A DNA stretch of 11,923 nt from Bacteroidia bacterium (GCA_025450095.1 JANWID010000353.1:1-11923); one strand, 5' to 3'; positions 1 to 6,954 are shown, numbered from the stretch's first letter. Notes: generated by a model from the sequence alone, not told the origin. Program-made: numbers and translations.

Positions 1-54
1 GAAATTCGAAATAAAAACGAGGTAATTAAAAAAGTTAAAGTTGTAAAAAAGTGA
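1..54 (+). CDS. Possible C-terminal tail of an upstream plus-strand gene (partial)
   Basis: Frame 1 is open from the window edge to a TGA at 52-54 and reads as 17 residues, EIRNKNEVIKKVKVVKK. A lysine-rich tail of this kind is plausible for a real protein C-terminus, and the other two plus frames stop within the first 25 bases. The stretch is too short to identify a family. The opposite strand is also open across this stretch, so a chance open frame cannot be excluded. Confidence 0.22.
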   Translation, partial: EIRNKNEVIKKVKVVKK

Positions 55-234
55 GAGAGTAAAACTGCTGATAACACACAGTAATCGCCATGGTCAGCCG
101 ATGCTTTAGTTTTTATATCAATAGGGTGATCGGTCCTTGCAACAACTTCGGGAAAGTTGTGCGTCAGCCCTAATTAGTGGTGAAAAAATTGCCAATGAGT
201 AAAACTAAACCAATAGAAATAATCTCAATTATTA
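55..234. other. Intergenic stretch with a small hairpin
   Basis: No gene can be supported here. The stretch contains one short perfect inverted repeat, ACAACTT at 142-148 and AAGTTGT at 154-160, separated by five bases. It lies downstream of the minus-strand gene ending at 235 and could act as its transcription end, but no run of T follows on either strand. A 27-codon frame at 90-173 has no recognisable product. Confidence 0.3.
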
Positions 235-1545
235 TTAATGAACAACAGTAAATGTTTTGATTACCCTTTTTTCATTATTGTGCCAGACTGCTGAATACGA
301 CCCGGGCGGGAGATTTTTGATATTGACCTGAAATGAATTTTTCCCTTTTACAAAAGACTGCCGGGTGATGCGTTTCGCCATTTTTCCGGTTGCATCAAAC
401 ATATCCAATATTCCAAATGTGTTATTCACTGCTATCGCTTCAACAGTAATTATGTCGTTGCCGGGATTGGGATAAATATTCATTGAATGTTGACTCGTTG
501 TAGTAGAAACTACAGGGTCATTGATTCCATTAGGACTAAAATTATATCTGTAAATAGTAGAGCCTACGGTAAGCACTGTTAGTGAGTCTACAACTATAAA
601 TCTGTCGCCATTATCTACGGGAGAAATTATCATGTTCCATGTTAATGCTCCATCCCATGTTACCCAGGTGCCATAATGACCCTGATCGAAGACCCAGCCG
701 AGTGTATCATTGAACATACCAATTCCTCCCAAATCGCGGGTAATACCAGTAGTATCCACTGGTATGGTAGTCCAATTATTACCGTAGTCAACAGTTCGGG
801 CAATGATTAAAACAGAATCTTGCGATTCAATGGAAGCGATTCCCAATCCACCTGGTCTGAAAAACATTTTCCAGCACATTCCTAAATAGGATGAATTGGT
901 TATGTAAACTCGGGTCCAGGTCAGTCCGCCATCATTCGATTTTAAAATTGACGCTCTATATTGATTTAATGAATCTGCTGTTCCGGAAATAATTATTGTA
1001 TCCGTGCTGAACATGTAACAATCAACCAACCCTTCCATTAAATTCGATAGATCTATTTTCATCCAGGTGAGACCCAAATCATCTGATCTGTAAAACCAGG
1101 GAGGTCCTAAATAAGTTCCTACAGCCACCAGGCGGTTTCCAAAATGTGCCATTCCGCAAATCCCATCAGCTGAATCAATTTGCATATTCTGGAGTAATGA
1201 CCAGTTGTAACCGCCGTCTGTTGTTTTATACAAATTTCCTAAAAGCGGGGTTGTAGTTGAAAGCAATCCGGCAAATCCAACACTATCATTGATAAACTCA
1301 ATACTGCGAACATAGTTTTGCATGCTATCAAGCAGCGCTATTTGATTCCACGTGTTCCCTTTATCCGATGTTTTATGAATACGGGAATTAAATCCGACAA
1401 ATCCAACAGAATCATTCACAAATGTTATGTCATCAATTCGAAAGCTACCCATAGGTGCATTCGGTATGGCATTCCAGGTTCCCTGTGAATTACCGATAAT
1501 TGAAAAAGAAAGGTACAATGCTACAATTAGAACAGTGATCTTCAT
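235..1545 (-). CDS. Secreted Asp-box (Ycf48/BNR-like) propeller protein with type IX sorting domain
   Basis: This 436-residue protein is predicted to be exported to the periplasm by Sec and then moved across the outer membrane by the type IX (Por) secretion system. A hydrophobic signal peptide covers about residues 1-20 (MKITVLIVALYLSFSIIGNS). The body has at least five Asp-box-type repeats of the form S-x-D-x-G-x-x-W, ending near W66, W115, W161, W210 and W258, with a degenerate sixth near W303. Several are preceded by an F-x-N-D-S-x-G-F/W phrase (residues 42-50, 84-91, 278-284), as in Ycf48-like photosynthesis/BNR propellers. The C-terminal 80 or so residues begin with IYPNPGNDIITVE (357-369) and end KTFTVVH, the hallmark of the type A sorting domain that is cleaved during secretion. 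No catalytic residues were recognised, so a binding or structural role at the surface is more likely than sialidase activity. It is transcribed away from its right neighbour. Confidence 0.88.
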   Translation of the reverse strand: MKITVLIVALYLSFSIIGNSQGTWNAIPNAPMGSFRIDDITFVNDSVGFVGFNSRIHKTSDKGNTWNQIALLDSMQNYVRSIEFINDSVGFAGLLSTTTPLLGNLYKTTDGGYNWSLLQNMQIDSADGICGMAHFGNRLVAVGTYLGPPWFYRSDDLGLTWMKIDLSNLMEGLVDCYMFSTDTIIISGTADSLNQYRASILKSNDGGLTWTRVYITNSSYLGMCWKMFFRPGGLGIASIESQDSVLIIARTVDYGNNWTTIPVDTTGITRDLGGIGMFNDTLGWVFDQGHYGTWVTWDGALTWNMIISPVDNGDRFIVVDSLTVLTVGSTIYRYNFSPNGINDPVVSTTTSQHSMNIYPNPGNDIITVEAIAVNNTFGILDMFDATGKMAKRITRQSFVKGKNSFQVNIKNLPPGSYSAVWHNNEKRVIKTFTVVH

Positions 1546-1709
1546 ATGGATTCGGTATCGTTTATCAAATATATAAATTAATAGTATAAATAGAATTGAT
1601 AACTTTGGTTCATGAACTGAATATATTGGAAATTTGTGGAAGACTGCGTCATGCCGTGAATTAAAATCTTTTAGCTAATCAAAAATTTAATATAGTAAAA
1701 TCTATAATT
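1546..1709. promoter_or_regulatory. Divergent intergenic region with candidate promoter elements
   Basis: This AT-rich 164-bp gap separates two genes transcribed away from each other, so it should carry promoters for both. Matches to the Bacteroidota -7 element TAnnTTTG occur on the minus strand (TATATTTG, plus-strand 1566-1573, about 21 bases before the 1545 start) and on the plus strand (TAACTTTG, 1600-1607, about 100 bases before the 1710 start). Neither has a convincing upstream TTG at the usual spacing, so both are tentative. Confidence 0.3.
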
Positions 1710-2906
1710 ATGACATTGAACAAAATGGTACTTTTTAGCAGCTTTTTAGCAATTTTTACTTCCTGCAATGGGCAAGAAAAAACAAATACAACTAAAGACC
1801 CAATTATTTACAAACCAGGTCCAGTAGTAAAAAGGAACTTTAAGGCAGTTGCTGTGGCACCCGATTTTGATACCACTTTAGTCAGTCAATATATCCGAAG
1901 CATTTTTCAGGATTCGAAAGGAAATTTATGGTTTGGTACTTTAGGCGAAGGCGTTGTGAGGTATGATGTAAAAACGTTGACCTACTTTTCTAATCCCGAT
2001 GGTTTTATTAACAACACTGTTTATGCTATTAATGAAGATAGAAATGGTAATCTTTGGTTTGGGACTGACCAGGGTGTTTATAAATATAACCCTTACTTCG
2101 ACACTTCGACAAGCTCAGTGCATCGCTCCACTCAGCACAAGTCGACAGAGCTCAGGGCAAGTGGAAAAGCCTTTAGAAATTACAATCAAAAAGATGGCCT
2201 GAGCCATATAGATATAAGTCGAAAAGGCATCCTTGTTGACAAATCGGGCACTATTTGGGTAGGCACACATGGAGGAGTTTTCCGATATGACCCATCTGCC
2301 GATAGCAGTGGTGGGCAAAGTTTTTCATTATTTCAGCAGCTGCCTCCTATAAATGTTGCAGGCATCATGGAAGACAAAAGTGGAATCATTTGGTTTGCTT
2401 CTTCTGATAATGGTGTCTTTCGCTATGACCCTTCGGCTACGTTCAGGGCAGGTGGAAAAACTATTACCAATATTACAGAAGAGGAGGGTTTGGGAAATAA
2501 CTATGCGGGAGGCATGGCGCAGGATAAAGCTGGAAATATATGGTTTACTATGAAGGATGGTATTTGCCGATATGACCCATCGACTGAGCTCAGTGCGGGT
2601 GGTAAACCCTTTACAAGTTTCACAACCAAAGACGGATTAGGTGGAACTGAATTTTGGGGCATATATATAGAGGAATCGGGTATCATTTGGATTACAGCCA
2701 GAGGCAGCACTACCAGATTCGACCCTTCCATTCCCTTGCCAAATCCCAAAGCGTTTACCATATTTACTCCTGAAGATGAACTTAATTGTTGTGTTCAAAG
2801 CATGTATCAGGACAGGTCAGGAAATATGTGGTGGGGTGCAGGACAAGGACTCTATCGATTTGATGGTAATCGCTTTTATCAGGTTAAGCAGAATGGCCCC
2901 TGGTAG
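1710..2906 (+). CDS. Reg_prop beta-propeller lipoprotein, seven blades, with REP-like inserts
   Basis: This 398-residue protein starts with a lipoprotein signal peptide and Cys19 in IFTSC followed by NGQEK, typical of Bacteroidota lipoproteins, so it should be anchored in the envelope. Seven copies of the two-component regulator propeller motif follow, each D-x-x-G-x-hydrophobic-W-F/V-G...G-V-x-R-Y-D: about residues 60-86, 102-127, 170-194, 216-240, 266-289, 315-338 and 362-385. Seven blades fit one closed propeller. In hybrid two-component sensors such repeats form the periplasmic ligand-sensing part, but here no transmembrane, Y_Y_Y, kinase or DNA-binding part follows, so it is a free propeller. 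Between the blade end (YD or YN) and the next G-K/Q-x-F strand, blades 2-5 carry inserts of 7-24 residues; in blades 2, 4 and 5 these come from short palindromic DNA. The hydrolase gene follows 41 bp downstream. A ligand is unknown. Confidence 0.88.
   Translation: MTLNKMVLFSSFLAIFTSCNGQEKTNTTKDPIIYKPGPVVKRNFKAVAVAPDFDTTLVSQYIRSIFQDSKGNLWFGTLGEGVVRYDVKTLTYFSNPDGFINNTVYAINEDRNGNLWFGTDQGVYKYNPYFDTSTSSVHRSTQHKSTELRASGKAFRNYNQKDGLSHIDISRKGILVDKSGTIWVGTHGGVFRYDPSADSSGGQSFSLFQQLPPINVAGIMEDKSGIIWFASSDNGVFRYDPSATFRAGGKTITNITEEEGLGNNYAGGMAQDKAGNIWFTMKDGICRYDPSTELSAGGKPFTSFTTKDGLGGTEFWGIYIEESGIIWITARGSTTRFDPSIPLPNPKAFTIFTPEDELNCCVQSMYQDRSGNMWWGAGQGLYRFDGNRFYQVKQNGPW
2096..2164 (+). repeat. REP-like palindromic insert in propeller blade 2
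   Basis: Within the Reg_prop gene, this stretch contains CACTTCGACAAGCTCAGTG at 2102-2120, whose ends CACT and AGTG pair. It is followed by a second partial copy with GTCGAC and GAGCTC, ending CAGGGCAAGTGG. It encodes about 24 extra residues (128-151) of low-complexity Ser/Thr-rich sequence between blade 2 and the next G-K-x-F strand. The TTCGACAAGCTCAG core resembles short dispersed palindromic repeats common in Bacteroidota genomes. That resemblance is from memory and was not checked here. Confidence 0.6.
2429..2450 (+). repeat. REP-like palindromic insert in propeller blade 4
   Basis: CCCTTCGGCTACGTTCAGGG at 2429-2448 has pairing ends (CCCT and AGGG) and the same TTCG...TTCAG/CTCAG layout as the blade 2 element. 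It encodes PSATFRAG (residues 241-248), an eight-residue insert at the point equivalent to that in blades 2 and 5. Confidence 0.5.
2578..2600 (+). repeat. REP-like palindromic insert in propeller blade 5
   Basis: This insert contains ACTGAGCTCAGT at 2583-2594, a perfect 12-bp palindrome that shares the GCTCAGTG core of the blade 2 element. It encodes PSTELSAG (residues 290-297) before the GGKPF strand, the same structural position as the inserts in blades 2 and 4. Confidence 0.5.
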
Positions 2907-2947
2907 CATAAGTAATAAATAAATAAGTAATCAATCATTGTTGAATT

Positions 2948-3766
2948 ATGCCGTTAGAAAAAATCAATGACATAGGCATCTTTTACGAATTGTCAGGAGA
3001 TAGGGGAGAACCGCTTGTTTTAGTTCATGGCTCCTGGGGCAATCACCATAATTGGGATCTTGTTGTCAGCGAATTGTCCAAATCATTTCGGGTACTTACA
3101 TATGACAGAAGAGGTCACAGCCAGAGCGAACGTCCTTTAGGGCAAGGCAGTGTGGAAGATGATATCGAAGATTTGATTGCGTTGATAAATCATTTACATC
3201 TTGCTCCTGCAAATATCGCCGGTAACTCGTATGGTGCCGGGATTGTGTTGAAAACAGCAGCAAAACGACCTGACCTTTTTAGGAGAATGGTTATTCATGA
3301 ACCACCTTTGTTTGGCTTACTCAAAGATAATCTCAGCGCTCAGGAATCATTGCAAATAGCCAACATAAGAATTAATGCAGTGCTTGAACTGATAGCTGAT
3401 GGCAACATGGAAAAAGCCACTGAGGAATTCATGGAAAAATTAGGAATGGGCCCAGGTACATGGGAAAAACTTCCTGATTTGGCGAAAGAAATATTTATAT
3501 ATAATGCACCTACCTGGTTCGATGAAATGCATGATCCACAGAGTTTGCAGATTGACACAGCCCCACTTTCAAATTTTAAAAAACCTGCTTTGTTGAGTTC
3601 GGGAAGTGAAAGCCCGCCTTTTTTTCCGCTTGTTATCGATCAATTGATGAACGTAATACCAAATGCAAAACGAATAACCATTGAAGGTGCAGGACATGTT
3701 CCGCATATGAGCCACGCTCAAAAATATATTGAAATTGTGAAAGCATTTTGCTTTAGTCCAGTCTAG
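2948..3766 (+). CDS. Alpha/beta hydrolase
   Basis: This 272-residue protein is a complete single-domain alpha/beta hydrolase with no signal peptide, so it is probably cytoplasmic. Visible features are the oxyanion-hole segment VLVHGSWGNHHNWD (24-37), the TYDRRGHSQSERP stretch after strand 4 (51-63), the nucleophile elbow G-N-S-Y-G with Ser94, and the catalytic His250 in GAGHVPH. The usual acid after strand 7 falls in SSGSESPPFF; Glu221 is the likeliest candidate, which would be a Glu in place of the common Asp (inference). The ERP-x-GQGSVEDD and HEPPLFGLL segments mark a widespread subfamily whose substrate I do not know; epoxide hydrolase, haloperoxidase-like and esterase activities all occur among relatives. 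It lies 41 bp after the propeller gene and 22 bp before the cupin gene, so the three are probably co-transcribed. No Shine-Dalgarno sequence is visible before the ATG. Confidence 0.9.
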   Translation: MPLEKINDIGIFYELSGDRGEPLVLVHGSWGNHHNWDLVVSELSKSFRVLTYDRRGHSQSERPLGQGSVEDDIEDLIALINHLHLAPANIAGNSYGAGIVLKTAAKRPDLFRRMVIHEPPLFGLLKDNLSAQESLQIANIRINAVLELIADGNMEKATEEFMEKLGMGPGTWEKLPDLAKEIFIYNAPTWFDEMHDPQSLQIDTAPLSNFKKPALLSSGSESPPFFPLVIDQLMNVIPNAKRITIEGAGHVPHMSHAQKYIEIVKAFCFSPV

Positions 3767-3788
3767 CAACTCTTAATATTATACATTC

Positions 3789-4163
3789 ATGAAAGAAATT
3801 AATACCATCAATATCATGGAAAAATTTTCATTGTTTGATAAGCAATGGACACCATATATAATAGGAGAACTCAACGGACAATTTGTAAAACTCTGTAAGC
3901 TCAAAGATGACTTTGTATGGCATAGCCATGATAATGAAGACGAACTTTTCATGGTATTTAGAGGGACGCTCCTGATGGATTTTAGAGATGGCAGAACTGT
4001 TGAGGTAAAAGAAGGTGAAATCTTGATTGTGCCAAAAGGAATAGAACACCGGCCACATACTAATGGTGAAATTGTATTTAATCTTTTGTTTGAACCCAAG
4101 GAAACTTTACATACCGGCAATGTTAAAAGTGAGATGACTGTCGATAAACCAGAGTGGATATAA
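3789..4163 (+). CDS. Small cupin-domain protein
   Basis: This 124-residue protein is a single-domain cupin, predicted cytoplasmic. The first cupin motif is WHSHDNEDELFMVFRG, giving metal ligands His45, His47 and Glu52 and the conserved Gly59. The second motif is EGEILIVPKGIEHRPH, with the P-x-G-x-x-H turn and ligand His87. All four expected metal-binding residues are present, so it should bind a divalent metal. The tail TLHTGNVKSEMTVDKPEWI is characteristic of a widespread family of about 115-125 residues, so the gene is full length. The enzymatic role of that family is not established to my knowledge; sugar isomerase-like, dioxygenase-like and sensor roles are all possible. It follows the hydrolase by 22 bp, which suggests a common transcript and perhaps a shared substrate or stress response. 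Confidence 0.9.
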   Translation: MKEINTINIMEKFSLFDKQWTPYIIGELNGQFVKLCKLKDDFVWHSHDNEDELFMVFRGTLLMDFRDGRTVEVKEGEILIVPKGIEHRPHTNGEIVFNLLFEPKETLHTGNVKSEMTVDKPEWI

Positions 4164-4304
4164 TTTGGAGCATAAATGGGAAATATTTAACTTTCGTGCT
4201 TCCATGCTTGCCAACAGGCAGGGATCCCGCGCTGCACCATGATATTAACTGAGAGTTCATTTTAGTTTGCAGCGGTGTAGCTAGATAACTACAAAAGTCC
4301 CAAT
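4164..4304. other. Intergenic gap with palindromic fragments
   Basis: This 141-bp gap contains no gene. It holds the 8-bp palindrome GGGATCCC (4221-4228), a short TGCC-AACA-GGCA hairpin just before it (4209-4220), and an inverted repeat CGCTGCA (4230-4236) with TGCAGCG (4268-4274) across a 31-base loop. The stretch is richer in G and C than its flanks and may be a remnant of a dispersed palindromic repeat. It may also hold the end of the cupin transcript and the promoter of the response regulator, but no promoter motif was convincing. Confidence 0.3.
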
Positions 4305-5054
4305 ATGATAATAACAACGGTAATCATAGATGATCAACAGGATTCGATTGATGACCTTTTGTATTTAATTAAAAAGTGCCAGCTGCCTTTAGACGTGGTT
4401 GGTACTGCTAATTCAGGTAACGAAGGTCTTGTTGCTATTTTGAAATACAAGCCCCAATTGGTTTTTCTGGATATTGTAATGCCTGGAATGTCGGGTTTTG
4501 AAATGCTGGAATTGATTCCAGGATTGGATTTTCACCTCATTGTAACAACAGCAATGGACAAATATGCCATCCAGGCCATCCGTTCCAGTGCTATTGATTT
4601 TTTACTAAAACCTATTAAACAATCTGAGTTAAAAGACGCCATAGAAAGAGTTGAAAAATCAAGTTCATTACCGACCCGTACCCAGCTTGGTTTATTGCAG
4701 GCTATTTTGAGGGAACGAAATCAACCTATAAAAAAAATTGCACTAACAATCAATGACGGCGTCGAACTTGTCGTATTGGATGACATCCTTTATTTTGAAT
4801 CGGATGGGAATTATACCCTGGTTCACATGATAGATGGTAAAAGCATGTTAGTTACCAAACAACTGGGAAAGTTTGAAGAAGTAGTGGATTCTTTATCATT
4901 TTTCAGGGTTCATAATTCATTCCTGGTAAATCTTAACAGGATCAAAAAATTTGTTCGGTCCGACGGTGGATATATTATTTTGGAGAATGGTAAATCTATA
5001 AGTGTATCCCGAAGCCGCAAGGACAGTTTCCTGGAAATCCTGGGAAAATTATAA
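4305..5054 (+). CDS. LytTR-family response regulator
   Basis: This 249-residue cytoplasmic protein is a DNA-binding response regulator. The receiver domain covers about residues 1-118: acidic pair Asp9/Asp10, phosphoacceptor Asp56 in LVFLDIVMPGMSGFE, switch residue Thr81 or Thr82, and Lys102 in LLKP. A linker follows, then a LytTR DNA-binding domain from about 142 to 247, recognised by LDDILYFESDGNYTLVH (158-174), FFRVHNSFLVNLNRIKKF (199-216) and the closing SISVSRSRKDSF (231-242). All residues needed for phosphorylation are present. LytTR regulators are usually partnered by LytS-type kinases (His_kinase family); the kinase encoded 222 bp downstream is instead a HisKA type, so whether they form a pair is uncertain. 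The target genes are not known, though the neighbouring envelope genes are reasonable candidates. Confidence 0.92.
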   Translation: MIITTVIIDDQQDSIDDLLYLIKKCQLPLDVVGTANSGNEGLVAILKYKPQLVFLDIVMPGMSGFEMLELIPGLDFHLIVTTAMDKYAIQAIRSSAIDFLLKPIKQSELKDAIERVEKSSSLPTRTQLGLLQAILRERNQPIKKIALTINDGVELVVLDDILYFESDGNYTLVHMIDGKSMLVTKQLGKFEEVVDSLSFFRVHNSFLVNLNRIKKFVRSDGGYIILENGKSISVSRSRKDSFLEILGKL

Positions 5055-5066
5055 ATAGTGCTTTTC

Positions 5067-5094
5067 TGAGTATGATTTTTCCAAGTCATACTCA
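5067..5094 (+). terminator. Hairpin after the response regulator, possible terminator
   Basis: TGAGTATGA (5067-5075) is perfectly repeated in inverted form as TCATACTCA (5086-5094). The stem can extend inward through a G-T pair and two A-T pairs to leave a four-base TTCC loop, giving a 12-bp stem. It begins 12 bases after the stop codon of the LytTR gene, the usual place for a terminator. No run of T follows, so intrinsic termination is not assured; an mRNA-stabilising hairpin or protein-binding site is the alternative. Confidence 0.45.
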
Positions 5095-5166
5095 AACAAT
5101 CAATAAGTGTCAAGTTTCTGATATTCAATTACTTGTTATTGATAAACAGGATAACTTAACAGAGTA

Positions 5167-5212
5167 GTATATCCGGCTGAGTCAGTCATACATCCATAAC
5201 TGTCGGATATAC
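5167..5212. promoter_or_regulatory. Inverted repeat upstream of the histidine kinase
   Basis: GTATATCCG (5167-5175) and CGGATATAC (5204-5212) form a perfect 9-bp inverted repeat, extendable by a G-T and a C-G pair, around a loop of about 24 bases. It ends 64 bases before the kinase start. It could be a two-site operator, a leader hairpin or part of a noncoding RNA; the sequence alone does not decide. LytTR proteins usually bind direct repeats, so it is not an obvious LytTR site. Confidence 0.35.
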
Positions 5213-5276
5213 AATTGAAGAGTGATTATATTATCGGGCCTTTTATTTTTAACTCGTTCTATCGTATCTGTCTGTT

Positions 5277-6881
5277 ATGTATCAACCTGTTATTTATACA
5301 ATATGCCTGGTCACTGGAGTAGCTGGTGCAGTTATATATTTCCGGATTCGCCTTATAAAAATCATCAAAGATCTTAACCAGAAGATTGAAGCCGTAAAAG
5401 CTGTGTTCTCTCCTGGTACGGCTCCTGCACAAACTGCCTTAAGTGCTTCCTCGGGTTCACTTGGGGAATTAACCTCACTTGCAGATAAAATCGCGTCCAT
5501 TCAGAAATTGAATCATCAGCCTGCTGCTGTTCGGGAGCAGGACGAGGATGTAAAAACAAAAACTGAAGAAATCAGGAAGAGGTATGATAATTTGATGGTT
5601 GTAAATGAACTCGGACAGAGAGTCACTTCTTCATTGAGTTTGAAGGATGTATTTCAGCATCTATACACCACCATCAATTCCATGATGGATGCAGCGGTGA
5701 TGGAGTTGGGTGTTTACTTCTGGAAAGAGAATCGCTGGCAAATTCATTCCAACCTGGAGATTTCGAATCCCGTTGACTTCAATGATGAACCATACCGTAA
5801 TCAGATGGCAGAATGGTGCCTCCAAAATAACAGGGATATTTTTTTGGAAGATGCCGAAAAAGAATTTGCCCGGTATGTTTTTAAGCCTTTGATTCTGCCT
5901 GATGGAAGGGCTGCCCAATCGGTAATGTCATTCCCGATTTACAGGAACGAAAGAGAAAGGGGAGCGATTACCATTATTAGTTTCAGGAAAGGTGCTTTCA
6001 ACAACTACCATCTTGAAATGATTCAATCATTGCTACCCTATGTTGCGGTAGCTCTCGACAATGCATTGGTGCACCAGGAATTGATAGTTACACAAAATCA
6101 ACTTATCCATAATGAAAAGATGGCTTCTATCGGACAGCTTTCATCTGGTATAGCTCATGAAATTCTGAACCCACTTAATTTCGTCAACAACTTCTCAGAA
6201 TTAAGCATCGAACTCTTCAACGAAATACAGGAAAGCAAGACAAGGGAAGAGCGGGATGAATTAAAACTTCAACTTATCAATAACCTTGATAAGATCAATT
6301 TTCATGGAAACAGGGCGTATGCGATTGTACAAAGTATGATGCAGCTTTCACGGGCAGGGAATGGAGAAAAATCACAAGTTAATATCAACAGCTCTATTGA
6401 AGAGGCAATTAATCTTTCATACCAGGGCTTTAAACTTAAAGTTAAGGACTTTGAATGCCGGATTGAAAAAGTGCTTGACCCTAAATTACCTAATATACCA
6501 TTGGTAATAGAAGATTTCAACAGGGTGCTGATTAACTTGTTCACCAACGCCTTTTACGCGATGAATGAGAATTATAAAAAACTACATCTTTTGAAAAATG
6601 GTGAGATAAATTCATCTTATGAACCGGAACTGTTTATTAAAACAATAGTCAGCAATTCAATGGTTCGAATTGCCATACGGGATAATGGTACCGGCATACC
6701 TGATGAAATTAAAGGTAAAATATTTTTACCTTTTTTCACCACAAAACCAAGTGGGGAAGGCACTGGGTTGGGGCTTTCGCTCAGCCACGATATTATAACC
6801 AAGGGTAATGATGGTGAACTGACAGTAAAAAGTGAATTCGGAAAATGGACTGAATTTCAGGTATTAATTCCTGTACATTGA
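5277..6881 (+). CDS. Membrane-anchored GAF-domain sensor histidine kinase
   Basis: This 534-residue protein has one N-terminal membrane helix (about residues 5-22) followed by the basic stretch RIRLIK, which places the rest in the cytoplasm. A coiled-coil linker leads to a GAF-like sensor domain at about 104-265 (LMVVNELGQRVTSSLSLKDV at its start). The HisKA-type phosphotransfer helix holds His294 in GIAHEILNPLNFVNNFSEL. The ATPase domain has the N box (N420-L-F-T-N424-A), G1 box DNGTGIP (469-475), F box (F483-F487) and G2 box GEGTGLGL (493-500), so it should be an active kinase. The IAHEI-x-NPLNFVNNFSE phrase is common in Bacteroidota kinases. The GAF ligand is unknown. It has no receiver domain of its own; the closest regulator is the LytTR gene upstream, and the STAND NTPase gene follows after 73 bp. 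Confidence 0.92.
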   Translation: MYQPVIYTICLVTGVAGAVIYFRIRLIKIIKDLNQKIEAVKAVFSPGTAPAQTALSASSGSLGELTSLADKIASIQKLNHQPAAVREQDEDVKTKTEEIRKRYDNLMVVNELGQRVTSSLSLKDVFQHLYTTINSMMDAAVMELGVYFWKENRWQIHSNLEISNPVDFNDEPYRNQMAEWCLQNNRDIFLEDAEKEFARYVFKPLILPDGRAAQSVMSFPIYRNERERGAITIISFRKGAFNNYHLEMIQSLLPYVAVALDNALVHQELIVTQNQLIHNEKMASIGQLSSGIAHEILNPLNFVNNFSELSIELFNEIQESKTREERDELKLQLINNLDKINFHGNRAYAIVQSMMQLSRAGNGEKSQVNINSSIEEAINLSYQGFKLKVKDFECRIEKVLDPKLPNIPLVIEDFNRVLINLFTNAFYAMNENYKKLHLLKNGEINSSYEPELFIKTIVSNSMVRIAIRDNGTGIPDEIKGKIFLPFFTTKPSGEGTGLGLSLSHDIITKGNDGELTVKSEFGKWTEFQVLIPVH

Positions 6882-6911
6882 TTTCTGTTTTATATTATAT
6901 TAATATGTTTG
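6878..6911 (+). promoter_or_regulatory. Candidate promoter for the STAND NTPase gene
   Basis: TTG at 6878-6880 and TATGTTTG at 6904-6911 match the Bacteroidota promoter pattern TTG-N(17-23)-TAnnTTTG with 23 bases between them. Transcription would start near 6918, leaving a leader of about 37 bases before the ATG at 6955. The site overlaps the kinase stop codon, so the STAND operon may be expressed both from here and by read-through. Confidence 0.4.
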
Positions 6912-6954
6912 ATCGCAAGGATTGGAAAAATTCATATAATCCTCAATAGCCACC

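Noticed and set aside
90..173. 27-codon plus-strand open frame in the left intergenic region
   Set aside because: It is too short and has no recognisable family; it also spans the inverted repeat at 142-160.
1..174. Minus-strand frame open from about 174 to the window edge
   Set aside because: It has no ATG start, is antisense to a lysine-rich frame on the plus strand, and its leucine- and phenylalanine-rich end is what antisense of A-rich DNA produces.
235..1545. Sialidase assignment based on Asp-boxes
   Set aside because: Asp-boxes occur in many propellers, and no sialidase catalytic arginine triad or RIP-type motif was seen.
1999..2202. Plus-strand open frame inside the propeller gene reading LRQAQ and SGQVEKP phrases
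   Set aside because: It overlaps a strongly supported gene in another frame; phrases of this type are what palindromic repeats give when translated in the wrong frame.
2908..2931. Direct repeat ATAAGTAAT at 2908-2916 and 2923-2931, considered as a target-site duplication
   Set aside because: The sequence between the copies is only six bases of A and T, so it is most likely chance in AT-rich spacer.
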